Assembly: GCA_022826195.1 (NCBI GenBank) | Contig: JAJDVI010000071.1 | Location: forward strand, 1 to 64,000 | Origin: Acidobacteriota bacterium | Lineage (GTDB): Bacteria > Acidobacteriota > Vicinamibacteria > Marinacidobacterales > Marinacidobacteraceae | DNA length: 64,000 nt | Direction: 5' to 3' | Notes under the pieces: generated by a model | What the model was told of the DNA's origin: nothing | Database searches by the model: none | Seen by the model: the letters and a program-made list of their open reading frames with translations, nothing else | Program-made: the position numbers and the translations under genes | Shown: piece after piece, positions 24,950-33,118 of the stretch | Layout: each line of letters begins with the position of its first letter | Position numbering within the stretch: the stretch's first letter is position 1

Positions 24950-24994
24950 CGGAGCGCCGGCCTCCGGCCGGCATCGTCCGCCGCAGGCGGACGA
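24950..24994 (-). repeat. REP-like repeat between LOG and the PIN-toxin gene
   Basis: GGAGCGCCGGCC-TCC-GGCCGGC, then ATC and a second stem GTCCGCC-GCA-GGCGGAC. It sits between convergent genes and could end both transcripts. Confidence 0.8.
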
Positions 24995-25066
24995 AAGGGA
25001 GACGGATCAACCGCTCCCACGACGCCGCAGGCAACCGAACCCCACGGGCCGACAGCCGAAGCTGCC

Positions 25067-25471
25067 TCAGAACAACCGGTCGAGTGCTTCCTGCGGGGTC
25101 ACCGCCGGGATCGGGGACCGGGCGAAGTCCCGGACGTTCTTGGTCACGATGTGCTGCGCCCCACAGGCCCTCGCGGCCGCCACCTGCATGGCGTCTTCAA
25201 AGTCCGCCATCGGCAGGGAGACTGCATAACCGGCAGCCGCGGTATCGACGGGCGCGACGGCTACGAACCGGACCAGCTCAGCAATGAAGTCGCGCGCGTC
25301 GGCGTCCCCACGCGACGACCTGACGAGGTAGTAGAAGTTCGACAGCGTGTGCCACGCGACGAAAGCGCGGCGGGGGCCGCGCTCGACGCGATCGAGCAGC
25401 TCGGAAGAAGGCCCCGAGTGCGGGAGGCGATCGAGCGCGACGTCAATCAGTACATCCGTGTCGAGGAGCAT
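25067..25471 (-). CDS. PIN-domain ribonuclease toxin (VapC-like)
   Basis: 134 aa. A PIN domain with the acidic metal ligands Asp4 and Asp6 (LLDTDVLID), Asp90 and Asp93 (ADFEDAM), and Asp115 (NVRDF). These enzymes cleave RNA, often tRNA or rRNA, when freed from the antitoxin. The start ATG overlaps the stop of the upstream small gene by one base (TGATG), the standard arrangement of a vapBC pair. Size and motifs are normal and the gene looks intact. Confidence 0.93.
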   Translation of the reverse strand: MLLDTDVLIDVALDRLPHSGPSSELLDRVERGPRRAFVAWHTLSNFYYLVRSSRGDADARDFIAELVRFVAVAPVDTAAAGYAVSLPMADFEDAMQVAAARACGAQHIVTKNVRDFARSPIPAVTPQEALDRLF

Positions 25472-25692
25472 CAGAGGTACTTCCGGGCAAGCGCCCGGTA
25501 GCGGTCGTCGTCACGCTCCGCTGCCTCGAATCGCCCCTTCCACCGTGACGCGAACGTGGGGGTGTCCTCCGCTGCGATCTCTCGCAGCGACGCCTCGATG
25601 AGGGACGAAAGCGACACGCCGCGAGAGCGCGCGTGGCGCTTCGCCCGAGGAAGGAGCTCTTCGTCCACGGTGATCGTCAGCTTTTTCTTCAT
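25471..25692 (-). CDS. Ribbon-helix-helix-type antitoxin paired with the PIN toxin
   Basis: 73 aa starting at ATG 25692. The N-terminus MKKKLTITVDEELLPRAKRHARSRGVSLSSLIEASLREIA fits an RHH DNA-binding fold. The C-terminal half (FASRWKGRFEAAERDDDRYRALARKYL) would wrap the toxin. A longer frame reading upstream is not needed. Such antitoxins repress their own promoter; an imperfect repeat around 25711-25742 upstream is the candidate operator. Confidence 0.88.
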   Translation of the reverse strand: MKKKLTITVDEELLPRAKRHARSRGVSLSSLIEASLREIAAEDTPTFASRWKGRFEAAERDDDRYRALARKYL

Positions 25693-25710
25693 CTTTGGCC
25701 GCCCATTGGC

Positions 25711-25742
25711 TATACACGTATGATCGAGATGATATACGTATC
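25711..25742 (-). promoter_or_regulatory. Candidate VapBC operator repeats
   Basis: An AT-rich stretch in a GC-rich genome, 19 bp upstream of the antitoxin start. Two related halves, TATACACGTATGAT and GATATACGTATC, each contain a near-palindromic TACGTA or CACGTA core. It is a plausible site for RHH autoregulation, judged by position and symmetry only. Confidence 0.45.
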
Positions 25743-25844
25743 TACCGCAAACGGCCATCGCAAGGCCGGAACGGGGCCGAACCGCGCGGGTCCGCGACTG
25801 GTAGCCTCCATGAGAGTCGTGCCCGGAGGTCCCGTCCACTGCTC

Positions 25845-27020
25845 ATGAAACTGCTTCGCGCCGCCGGCGCCGCGGCCATCGTCCTGGCCGCGTGCGGCGA
25901 CGGGACTTCACCGACCTCCGCTGCCCCGGCCGCCCCGCCCATCCCGGCGCCCCCGGCGCCCCCGCCCACGCCGGTGAACATCGGCTTCCTGGTCTCGGGC
26001 GTCCGGACCTATACGAACGGCGCGATAGTCGCCGTGGACGAGGCCAACGCAGGCGGCGGGCTGTTGGGCCGGCCCGTCGAACTGATCGTGGAGGAGAACC
26101 TGCAAGACGCGGCGACGGCGGTAGAGGTCGCGGAAACCATGATCCTCGACGACGAAGTGGCCGCGCTCATCGGCCCCAACCGCTCGGCGCACGCAATCGA
26201 GGTGGGGGCCGTCGCCCACCGTCACGGCGTGCCGATGATCACGACGGCAGCCACGAACCCACGAGTGACGGCGGCGGGCGATCTGGTCTTCATGGCCGCG
26301 TTCACCGACCAATTCCAGGGGCGCGTCATAGCCGATTTCGCCTTCGAGACGCTCGGAGTGACGACAGCCGCCGTCCTCACCCAGCGAGGCGAGGTGTACA
26401 GCGAGGGGATCGGGGAGTTCTTCGTCAACCATTTCCGCCGCCTGGGCGGGACGGTCGTCGTCGACCAGTCTTACGAGGAAGGCGCGACGGACTTCGCCGC
26501 GCAGTTGACAGCCGTCGCGGACGCTGCCCCGGCGGTGCTCTTCATGCCGGGTCCGGCGGCGGAAGTCGTGCTGTTGACCGCGCAGGCGCGCGCCCTGCCG
26601 CTCCTCGATGCCGACGGGGAGCCGACCGTGTTCCTCGGAGCCGATGCGTGGGACAACGCGGCGCTTCTGGAGAACGAACAGGCCGCCGTGGAAGGCAGCT
26701 TCTTCAGCACCCACTTCTCGCCGGACACGGACGAACCGACCTCACGCGCCTTCGTCGAGGCATATCGAGCCCGGTTCGGGATCGCCCCCACCGGCGGCGA
26801 CGGAGTGAGCTACGACGCGGTCCGGTTGTTCCTGCGGGCGGCGGCTCGCGGGGGCGATCTCGACGCGGACGCCATCCGGCGCGAACTGCAGGCCACCGAG
26901 CAATACGCCGGAGCAACACTCATTTCACACTACGACGAGAATCGCCATCCGACCAAGAGTGCGGTCATCATGACCATCGAGAACGGCGCGAAGAGGTTCT
27001 ACCGGCAGGTGGACCCGTAG
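25845..27020 (+). CDS. Branched-chain-amino-acid-type ABC binding lipoprotein, copy 1
   Basis: 391 aa starting at ATG 25845 with CCGGAGGTCC upstream. A lipoprotein leader (MKLLRAAGAAAIVLAACGDG, lipobox LAAC) and a Pro/Ala-rich linker (about 26-46) are followed by a Peripla_BP_6 fold. Visible segments are VNIGFLVSGVRTYTNGAIVAVDEANAGGGLLGRPVEL, AALIGPNRSAHAIEV, and GVPMITTAATNPRVT. Members bind amino acids, amides or aromatic acids for ABC import or sensing. No permease or ATPase genes are adjacent, so its importer is elsewhere or the protein acts as a sensor. A close tandem paralogue follows after 46 bp. Confidence 0.92.
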   Translation: MKLLRAAGAAAIVLAACGDGTSPTSAAPAAPPIPAPPAPPPTPVNIGFLVSGVRTYTNGAIVAVDEANAGGGLLGRPVELIVEENLQDAATAVEVAETMILDDEVAALIGPNRSAHAIEVGAVAHRHGVPMITTAATNPRVTAAGDLVFMAAFTDQFQGRVIADFAFETLGVTTAAVLTQRGEVYSEGIGEFFVNHFRRLGGTVVVDQSYEEGATDFAAQLTAVADAAPAVLFMPGPAAEVVLLTAQARALPLLDADGEPTVFLGADAWDNAALLENEQAAVEGSFFSTHFSPDTDEPTSRAFVEAYRARFGIAPTGGDGVSYDAVRLFLRAAARGGDLDADAIRRELQATEQYAGATLISHYDENRHPTKSAVIMTIENGAKRFYRQVDP

Positions 27021-27066
27021 CCGGGCCCAGAGCAATCCCTGCATCCGGAGGTCCAGTCCACTGCTC

Positions 27067-28251
27067 ACGAAAACGCTTCACGCCACCTGCGCTGCGGCCC
27101 TCGTCCTGGCCGCCTGCGGCGACGGAACTTCACCGACCTCGGTCGGCAGCACCACCCCGCCCCCGCCGGCCGCGCCCGCTCCCGCCCCCCCGGCCACCCC
27201 GGTGAATATCGGCTTCCTGGTCTCGAGCGACCGGGACTATCTGAACGCCGCGATGATCGCGGTGGACGAGGCCAACGCGGACGGCGGGCTGTTCGGCCGT
27301 CCCGTCGAACTGGTCTTCGAGACGGGCCTCGAGGAAGCGGCGATGGCGGCCGAGGCCGCGGAAACGATGATCCTCGAGGACGAAGTGGTCGCGATCATCG
27401 GCCCCAACCGCTCGGCGCACGCAGTCGAGGTAGGGCCCGTCGCGCAGCGCCACGGCGTGCCGATGATCACGACGGCGGCCACGAACCCTGCCGTGACGGC
27501 GGCGGGCGACCTGGTCTTCATGGCCGCGTCGACCGATCAATTCCACGGGCGCGTCATGGCCGAATTCGCCTTCGAGACGCTCGGAGTGACGACCGCGGCA
27601 GTCATTGTCCAGCGAGGCGACCTGTACAGCGAGGGGCTCGGGGACTTCTTCACCGACAGTTTCCGCCAGTTGGGCGGGACGGTCGTCGCCGAGCAGTCCT
27701 ACGACCGCGGGGCGACGGACTTCACCGCGCAGTTGACAACCATCGCGGCCGCGGCTCCGGCGGCGCTCTTCATCGTGGGTCTGGCGGTGGAAGACGCCGC
27801 GCTGCTGGCCGTCCAGGCGCGCGCCCTGCCGCTCCACGATGCCGCCGGGAAGCCGACACTGTTCCTGGGGACCAGTGGCTGGGACAACCCGGCGCTACTG
27901 GAGACGGCGGCGGCCGCCGTGGAAGGCAGTTTCTTCACCACCCAGTTCTCGCCGTTCACGGACGACCCGACGGCACGCGCATTCATCGAGACCTATCGAG
28001 CCCGGCACGGAGTTGCCCCGGGTGGCGGCAACGCAGTGAGCTACGACGCGGTCCGGTTGTTCCTGCAGGCGGCGGCTCGCGCGGGAAGTCTCGATGCCGA
28101 CGCCATCCGGCAAGAACTGGCCGCTACCGAGCAATACGCCGGAGCGACACGGATGTCACACTACAACGCAGATCGCCATCCGACGAAGAGCGTGGTCATC
28201 ATGACGATCGAGAACGGTGAGCTGAGGTTCCACCGGCAGGTGGATCCGTAG
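27067..28251 (+). CDS. Branched-chain-amino-acid-type ABC binding lipoprotein, copy 2 (ACG in place of start ATG)
   Basis: Second copy, 394 codons from ACG 27067. Aligned with copy 1, the 5' leader (CCGGAGGTCC, then CCACTGCTC) is conserved, but the start ATG of copy 1 corresponds to ACG here. The frame reads TKTLHATCAAALVLAACGDG with a good lipobox. No ATG, GTG or TTG occurs in frame before GTG 27202, which would remove the leader and leave a non-exported protein. The body is intact and highly similar (GPNRSAHAVEVGPVAQRHGVPMITTAATN). The gene is therefore either started at ACG at low efficiency or recently inactivated at its start. I keep it as a CDS with this caveat. Confidence 0.8.
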   Translation, partial: TKTLHATCAAALVLAACGDGTSPTSVGSTTPPPPAAPAPAPPATPVNIGFLVSSDRDYLNAAMIAVDEANADGGLFGRPVELVFETGLEEAAMAAEAAETMILEDEVVAIIGPNRSAHAVEVGPVAQRHGVPMITTAATNPAVTAAGDLVFMAASTDQFHGRVMAEFAFETLGVTTAAVIVQRGDLYSEGLGDFFTDSFRQLGGTVVAEQSYDRGATDFTAQLTTIAAAAPAALFIVGLAVEDAALLAVQARALPLHDAAGKPTLFLGTSGWDNPALLETAAAAVEGSFFTTQFSPFTDDPTARAFIETYRARHGVAPGGGNAVSYDAVRLFLQAAARAGSLDADAIRQELAATEQYAGATRMSHYNADRHPTKSVVIMTIENGELRFHRQVDP

Positions 28252-28387
28252 CCGAGCGGTCACGTCCGCCGCGGACGCCGCCTGAATCCGGCCGATCCCG
28301 TCCTCCAGGCCGGGCATCCTGGACCGCAGCAAGGCCCCCCGGACCCCAGGTGGAGCCGGAGATGCGTCCGCATCACATCACCCGCAC

Positions 28388-28416
28388 AAGGGGATGCCAT
28401 TTTTCGACATCCCTTT
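28388..28416. terminator. Candidate terminator hairpin after the binding-protein pair
   Basis: AAGGGGATG and CATCCCTTT form a 9-bp stem (one G-T pair) around an 11-base loop. It lies in the 28252-28560 gap, about 140 bp after the second binding protein gene. The rest of that gap is unusually AT-rich between 28430 and 28540 and holds one of two related repeat pairs described separately. Confidence 0.4.
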
Positions 28417-28435
28417 GACCGGCTGCGCAGAGTCC

Positions 28436-28529
28436 CCAGTCAACTTACGGTCAAGTAAATAAAGTCTGATAAAACAACAACTTACACCGTTTCCAGAAGC
28501 AAGTCCACGTTGCCAGTCAAGGAAATCGA
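28436..28529 (+). repeat. Left repeat pair flanking the AlbA_2 gene
   Basis: Two CCAGTCAA motifs (28436-28443 and 28513-28520) about 77 bp apart in an AT-rich stretch: the first is followed by CTTACG, the second by GGAAATC. A matching pair in the same order lies on the other side of the AlbA_2 gene near 30204 and 30272 (CCAGTCAACTACG and GCCAGTCAAGTAAATC). They may be ends of a mobile or recombined segment. Confidence 0.5.
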
Positions 28530-28560
28530 GGCGGGCGAAGCCCTTTGATTCCATGCCGGA

Positions 28561-30048
28561 TCAACTCCCGTTATCCGGATCCGGCGCTGCCCAGAATGGG
28601 ATGTATTTCATGACCTTCGGCGCGGCTGAGGGGTCCACGGGGACGATCATTTGCTGCTCTACCGCCTGTCGAATGATGCGGGAGACCATCGCTCGGTTCG
28701 CGGCGGCGATGCCGAACCGCTCGCGCAACGAGGCATTCGTGAGGAACTCGCCGCCCACATGCCGTAGACAAGCGTGGAGATAACAGGCCCAAATCCTCTC
28801 GACGGCGCCCATCTCCTTCAACTCCTTGCGAGCGTAAAGAACCACGCGGGTAAAACCATCCGACGTCTGAAACGAGGGCGGCGGAAGCTGAAACGCCTCG
28901 ACAAGCTCCACAACTCTGTCGATCCCGACGCCTCTCTCCTCACAGAAATCGAACCGCCGCATGAGCGACGCGAGCGCCTCGTTCCTGGATCGAGGCGCGG
29001 CATCCACAAAGCGATCCGTCGCGACCAGCGGCTCCCCTGGGTTCGTGACCTCGATCCGCCGTTCGAAGATCTCCACCATCGGCCCGGAGCCGCGAACTTC
29101 AAAATCCTGATGAATCAGCGCATTGGCAACGAGTTCGCGTACCGCCAAGGGCGGAAACGCCCATTCGATCCGCCGCCGCGTCCCCTCGATCACTTCGCGA
29201 GAAGGGAGTACCGCGTCGATCAGCCTCTCGAACTGGCCGAACGATGCCCCGTATCCGGTCACAAGTTCCCATTCCCTGGCATCCGCCGTACGGGCGGAGC
29301 CGGCGTATCGAATGACCCGCAGCGCCTTACGACCAAAACGAGGGAAGTCGGCCAGACGGTTGGCGAGCAGGATGGCGCCGAGATTCGTAACCTCCCAACC
29401 GCCCGGAGTTCGAGAAATCAGTTTGTCCTGCGCCATCGCCGACAGCGCCGCGCGCCGGCTCGCCGGCATCGGCCGGCCGAGCCGCTGGAAGTAGGTTGGG
29501 GAGTCGAGCAGCCGCGCGACTCTGCTGTCGCTCAGACTCTCAGCGGTGACCCGCGCCTCGAATGGGGTGCGGTCGAATTCGCGCCACAACGCACGTTCCT
29601 TCTCCGGGTACTCCCGAAGGCGCCTAGTAACGCTGCCTACTCGTGCGAACTCGGTTCCCGCGAAGGCCACCGGCTGTGTTCGCGCTGCGTTCACCTCCAG
29701 CACGACCACTCGCTTGCCGTCCGCCATCGTCTCATGGAATCGGAGATCAAGGCGGGGGGTCAGCATTTGCGAGAGCCAGGCTTCGAGCGGTTCGTTTCCC
29801 TTCTTGCGTCTCGACGGCGTGAACCGGGTTCCCACGATGGTGTGCGTTCCGTCCTCCACGCCCCAGACCAGATAGCCAGCCGGCCGGTGGTGCAGAGCCG
29901 CCCCATTGGAGAGGGCCGACAGATACTCGCCGATGCGTTGAGGGTTGCTCTGGCCGACCTTGAACTCGACCCACTCGGTCTCGTGCGGCAGTCGGCAAAG
30001 GTCGCGCACCAGGTCAGCGATCTCCTCCCGTTTGAGTGACGGCGTCAT
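28561..30048 (-). CDS. AlbA_2/Schlafen-type ATP-binding protein
   Basis: 495 aa starting at ATG 30048. The N-terminal AlbA_2 (Schlafen AAA_4-like) region (about 20-165) has TEWVEFKVGQSNPQRIGEYLSALSNGAAL and GYLVWGVEDGTHTIVGT. The middle part carries a GHKL-like ATPase segment (FPPLAVRELVANALIHQDFEVRG, with Asn and His) and GVGIDRVVELVEAFQLP. The C-terminus looks like a winged helix (LRERFGIAAANRAMVSRIIRQAVEQ). This domain order is typical of RecG-like/divergent AAA-4 transcription factors and of defence-island proteins. It stands alone, divergent from hsdM, and its promoter region would be 30049-30299. Confidence 0.88.
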   Translation of the reverse strand: MTPSLKREEIADLVRDLCRLPHETEWVEFKVGQSNPQRIGEYLSALSNGAALHHRPAGYLVWGVEDGTHTIVGTRFTPSRRKKGNEPLEAWLSQMLTPRLDLRFHETMADGKRVVVLEVNAARTQPVAFAGTEFARVGSVTRRLREYPEKERALWREFDRTPFEARVTAESLSDSRVARLLDSPTYFQRLGRPMPASRRAALSAMAQDKLISRTPGGWEVTNLGAILLANRLADFPRFGRKALRVIRYAGSARTADAREWELVTGYGASFGQFERLIDAVLPSREVIEGTRRRIEWAFPPLAVRELVANALIHQDFEVRGSGPMVEIFERRIEVTNPGEPLVATDRFVDAAPRSRNEALASLMRRFDFCEERGVGIDRVVELVEAFQLPPPSFQTSDGFTRVVLYARKELKEMGAVERIWACYLHACLRHVGGEFLTNASLRERFGIAAANRAMVSRIIRQAVEQQMIVPVDPSAAPKVMKYIPFWAAPDPDNGS

Positions 30049-30203
30049 CCTCAGATCGTCTCCTCTCTCGCGGCGGCCAGGACCGCCGCGCTGGAGCGGG
30101 GACACCGGACGCCCCGCGTCAAGGAACAACGGTGCAAGGTCGGGGATTTCCGGCCCCAACCAGCTGCCCGGCTGGTCATCAGGCCGGTATTCTGAATCAA
30201 GTA

Positions 30204-30288
30204 CCAGTCAACTACGCTAAAAGTCCTAAAATCAGGTATTTACACTCTTTGTTGGGCTCTCGCACACGCTGCCAGTCAAGTAAATCTA
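30204..30288 (+). repeat. Right repeat pair flanking the AlbA_2 gene
   Basis: CCAGTCAACTACG at 30204 and GCCAGTCAAGTAAATC near 30271, about 68 bp apart, matching the left pair at 28436 and 28513 in order and orientation. Between them lies AT-rich sequence with little else recognisable. Confidence 0.5.
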
Positions 30289-30299
30289 TCCGGTGGGAC

Positions 30300-30490
30300 G
30301 GGCTCGGACGCGCTCGCGCATATCCCGGATCGAAGGATGGTCCAGCATCAGGGTGGTGGGACCCGTGTCCACCGTGTAGCCCGGCTAATCGGCCCGATCT
30401 CATCTTCCAGGCCGAGCCACCGAACCGTGACCGTCATCGCGGACCGGAGGGCCCGGGTCGGATCGAACCCGAAACCGGGCCAAGGAGCCG
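30300..30490 (-). pseudogene. Degraded C-terminal fragment of an amidohydrolase
   Basis: Read on the minus strand, this non-coding gap yields GFGFDPTRALRSAMTVTVRW and, directly after it, LGLEDEIGPI. These match the amidohydrolase at 42165-43415 (GIGLSPTNALRSAMTV, then LGLEDEIGRI) over about 30 residues. The reading frame then shifts (MLDHPSIRDMRERV in another frame resembles the ensuing GDPLENIRVMEDV), and no start is present. It is a remnant of a relative of the 42-kb gene, cut off by the insertion of the restriction cluster or of the AlbA_2 gene. Confidence 0.78.
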
Positions 30491-30648
30491 CACCGCTCCC
30501 TCTTTTCGGCGTCTTATTTCAAGAACAGGGGCGTTTTTGGAATAACGGCGCCGCCTATTTCAATCGTTGACACCGAGCCGAGGAAGCGCTGACGCTCGCC
30601 CTTGTGCCCGACCGACGCGAACCCTGCTACCTTCGCCGCCGCCCGCCC

Positions 30649-32760
30649 ATGAACCACAGCCAGATCGTCAGCTTCCTCTGGGGCGTGGCGGACCTGATCC
30701 GCGACACCTTCAAGCGCGGCAAGTACCAGGACGTGATCCTGCCGCTCACCGTGCTGCGGCGGCTCGACTCGGTGCTCGCCCCCACGAAACCGAAGGTGCT
30801 CGAGGTCCAGGCCAGGTTCAGCGGCAAGATCGACAACCTCGATCCGCTCCTCCGAAAAGCCTCCGGATTCGCCTTCTACAACACCTCCCGCTACGACTTC
30901 GAGAAGCTGCTGGCCGACGCGCCAAACATCGCCGGCAACCTCCGGAACTACATCGCCGGGTTCAGTCCCAACATGCGCGAGGTGCTGGAGAAGTTCGATT
31001 TCGACAACACCATCTCCAAACTCGACGAGTCGGGACTGCTGTTCCTCGTCGTTCAGCGCTTCGGCGATCCGCAGGTGCGTCTCCACCCGGACGAGGTGGA
31101 CAACGCGACGATGGGCACGATCTTCGAGGAGCTCATCCGGAAGTTCAACGAGGCCCTGAACGAGAACCCCGGCGAGCACTTCACCCCCCGCGACGTGGTC
31201 CATCTCATGGTGGACCTGCTGCTGGCCGGGGACGAAGACCGCCTGGGCGCGAAGGGCATCGTGCGGAGCGTCTACGACCCGTGCTGCGGCTCCGGCGGCA
31301 TGCTCACGATCGCCCAGGAGCACATCGTCGCCGGCGAGACGCGCGACGGCGAGGTCCTTGCCGAGGCCGTGAACCCGGACGCCGACGTTCATCTGTTCGG
31401 CCAGGAGGTGAACCCGGAGACCTTCGCGATCTGCAAGTCGGACCTCTTCATGAAGTCGGCCAACGGCCGCGACGCCGAGAACGTCTTCTTCGGGAGCACG
31501 CTCTCGGGCGACCGCCACGCGAACGACAACTTCGACTACCTGATCGCGAATCCGCCCTACGGCAAGGACTGGAAGCGCGACCAGGACGCGGTGCGCACCG
31601 AGCACGACCGGGGCGCCGCCGGCCGGTTCGGGCCGGGCCTGCCGCGGATCAGCGACGGCCAGCTCCTCTTCCTGCTGCACATGCTGGCGCACCAGAAGGA
31701 CCGTGCCCAGGGCGGCTCGCGGGTCGCGATCATCATGAACGGCTCGCCGCTCTTCACCGGCGACGCCGGCAGCGGCGAGAGCGAGATCCGGCGCTTCATC
31801 CTCGAGAACGACCTGCTGGAGGCGTTGATCGCGCTGCCCGAGCAGCTCTTCTACAACACCGGCATCGCGACCTACGTCTGGGTGCTCACCAACCGGAAGC
31901 GGCCCGAGCGGCAAGGGAAGGTCCAGCTCATCAACGCCAGTTCGTTCTGGCGCCAGCTCCGGAAGAGCCTGGGCGACAAACGGCGCGAGATCCCCTTCGA
32001 GCGGAAGGAGGACATCCTCCGGCTGCTGGCCGACTTCGAAGACGGCGCAAAGCGAACGGTCGGCGACAACGGCGAGGAACGGGAGACCGTCGTCAGCCGC
32101 ATCTATCCGACGACCCATTTCGGTTTCCGCAAGATCACGGTGGAACGCCCCCTCCGGCTGAACTTCCAGGCGAGCCCGGGGCGGATCGCGCGGCTCGAAG
32201 AGCAGCGGGCGTTCGCGAACCTGGCGGTCTCGCGCAAGCGGGGCGAGGCCAAGGAGAAGGACGAGGCCGCGGGCCGCGAGCAGCAGGCCGCGATCCGGGC
32301 GCTGCTCCAGGGCCTGTCGGACGAACTCTTCCGGGACCGGGCGGACTTCGAGGCGGCGCTTTCCGCGGCGGCCGGAGAGGCGGAGCTGAAGCTCGCCGCA
32401 CCGATCCGGAAGGCGATCCTCTCCGCGCTATCCGAGCGCAACGAAGACGCGGAGATCTGCCGGGACAAGGAAGGCCGGCCCGAGCCGGATCCCGACCTCC
32501 GCGACACCGAGAACGTGCCGCTCGAAGAGGACGTCGAAGCGTTCCTCGAGCGGGAGGTGAAGCCGCACGTGCCCGACGCCTGGATCAACACCGACCGCCG
32601 GGATCACCAGGACGGGAAGGTCGGAATCGTGGGCTACGAGATCAACTTCAACCGGTACTTCTACGAGTACCGCCCGCCCCGCCCGCTCGAGGAGATCGAG
32701 GCCGACATCCAGCAGGTCGAGAAGGAAATCGTGGCGATGCTGCAGGGGATGGCGGGCTGA
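30649..32760 (+). CDS. hsdM: Type I restriction-modification DNA methyltransferase subunit HsdM
   Basis: 703 aa starting at ATG 30649. It methylates adenine in the target site. It has the N-terminal helical HsdM_N region ([22 protein letters not shown]), the SAM-binding motif [10 protein letters not shown] (about 210-219), and the catalytic NPPYGKDW (about 301-308) of N6-adenine methylases. [17 protein letters not shown] is typical of HsdM. The C-terminal extension (about 500-703) is long and acidic, as in the larger HsdM group. No Shine-Dalgarno is obvious before the ATG. Confidence 0.95.
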   Translation: MNHSQIVSFLWGVADLIRDTFKRGKYQDVILPLTVLRRLDSVLAPTKPKVLEVQARFSGKIDNLDPLLRKASGFAFYNTSRYDFEKLLADAPNIAGNLRNYIAGFSPNMREVLEKFDFDNTISKLDESGLLFLVVQRFGDPQVRLHPDEVDNATMGTIFEELIRKFNEALNENPGEHFTPRDVVHLMVDLLLAGDEDRLGAKGIVRSVYDPCCGSGGMLTIAQEHIVAGETRDGEVLAEAVNPDADVHLFGQEVNPETFAICKSDLFMKSANGRDAENVFFGSTLSGDRHANDNFDYLIANPPYGKDWKRDQDAVRTEHDRGAAGRFGPGLPRISDGQLLFLLHMLAHQKDRAQGGSRVAIIMNGSPLFTGDAGSGESEIRRFILENDLLEALIALPEQLFYNTGIATYVWVLTNRKRPERQGKVQLINASSFWRQLRKSLGDKRREIPFERKEDILRLLADFEDGAKRTVGDNGEERETVVSRIYPTTHFGFRKITVERPLRLNFQASPGRIARLEEQRAFANLAVSRKRGEAKEKDEAAGREQQAAIRALLQGLSDELFRDRADFEAALSAAAGEAELKLAAPIRKAILSALSERNEDAEICRDKEGRPEPDPDLRDTENVPLEEDVEAFLEREVKPHVPDAWINTDRRDHQDGKVGIVGYEINFNRYFYEYRPPRPLEEIEADIQQVEKEIVAMLQGMAG

Positions 32761-32795
32761 TTGACTCCACGCGAACTGGCGGCGGCGCCGTGCCG

Positions 32796-33044
32796 ATGAG
32801 TCATCCTCCCCATCCCGGCCGCAGTATCCGGGAGAACTGCCTGGACCCGCTTGGCTTGAACGTGACCGAAGCGGCGAAGCTGTTGGGCGTCGCCCGCCCC
32901 ACCCTTTCCCGGATTCTGAACGGCCACGCGGCGATTTCCCCTGAGATGGCCATGCGGCTGGAGAAAGCGGGCTGCTCCAATGCCGAGTTCTGGCTGCGCC
33001 GGCAAGCCACATACGACCTCGTACGAGCACGACGCAGGACTTAG
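32796..33044 (+). CDS. HigA-type HTH antitoxin-like protein without adjacent HigB
   Basis: 82 aa starting at ATG 32796 (GTG at 32790 is an alternative). The HigA-family pattern is clear: [22 protein letters not shown] and [25 protein letters not shown], with the XRE-type helix-turn-helix in the centre. The usual HigB toxin is not present on either side; upstream is hsdM and downstream the AbiE pair. The gene may be a retained antitoxin or a regulator of the cluster. It ends at 33044, just before the strong palindrome at 33049. Confidence 0.87.
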   Translation: MSHPPHPGRSIRENCLDPLGLNVTEAAKLLGVARPTLSRILNGHAAISPEMAMRLEKAGCSNAEFWLRRQATYDLVRARRRT

Positions 33045-33048
33045 GATC

Positions 33049-33084
33049 AAATTGTCGGCAATTACGAATAATTGCCGACAATTT
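33049..33084. promoter_or_regulatory. Perfect 16-bp inverted repeat, candidate operator for the AbiE pair
   Basis: Left arm AAATTGTCGGCAATTA and right arm TAATTGCCGACAATTT around CGAA. It lies 35 bp before the abiEi ATG and 5 bp after the HigA-like stop. AbiEi-type antitoxins repress their own promoter by binding inverted repeats, so this is the expected operator position. The TGTCGGCA core recurs in a second, weaker inverted repeat inside the beginning of abiEi. Confidence 0.8.
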
Positions 33085-33118
33085 GGCAAGACCGCTCGAG
33101 TCAGGCTATCCTCCGGAC

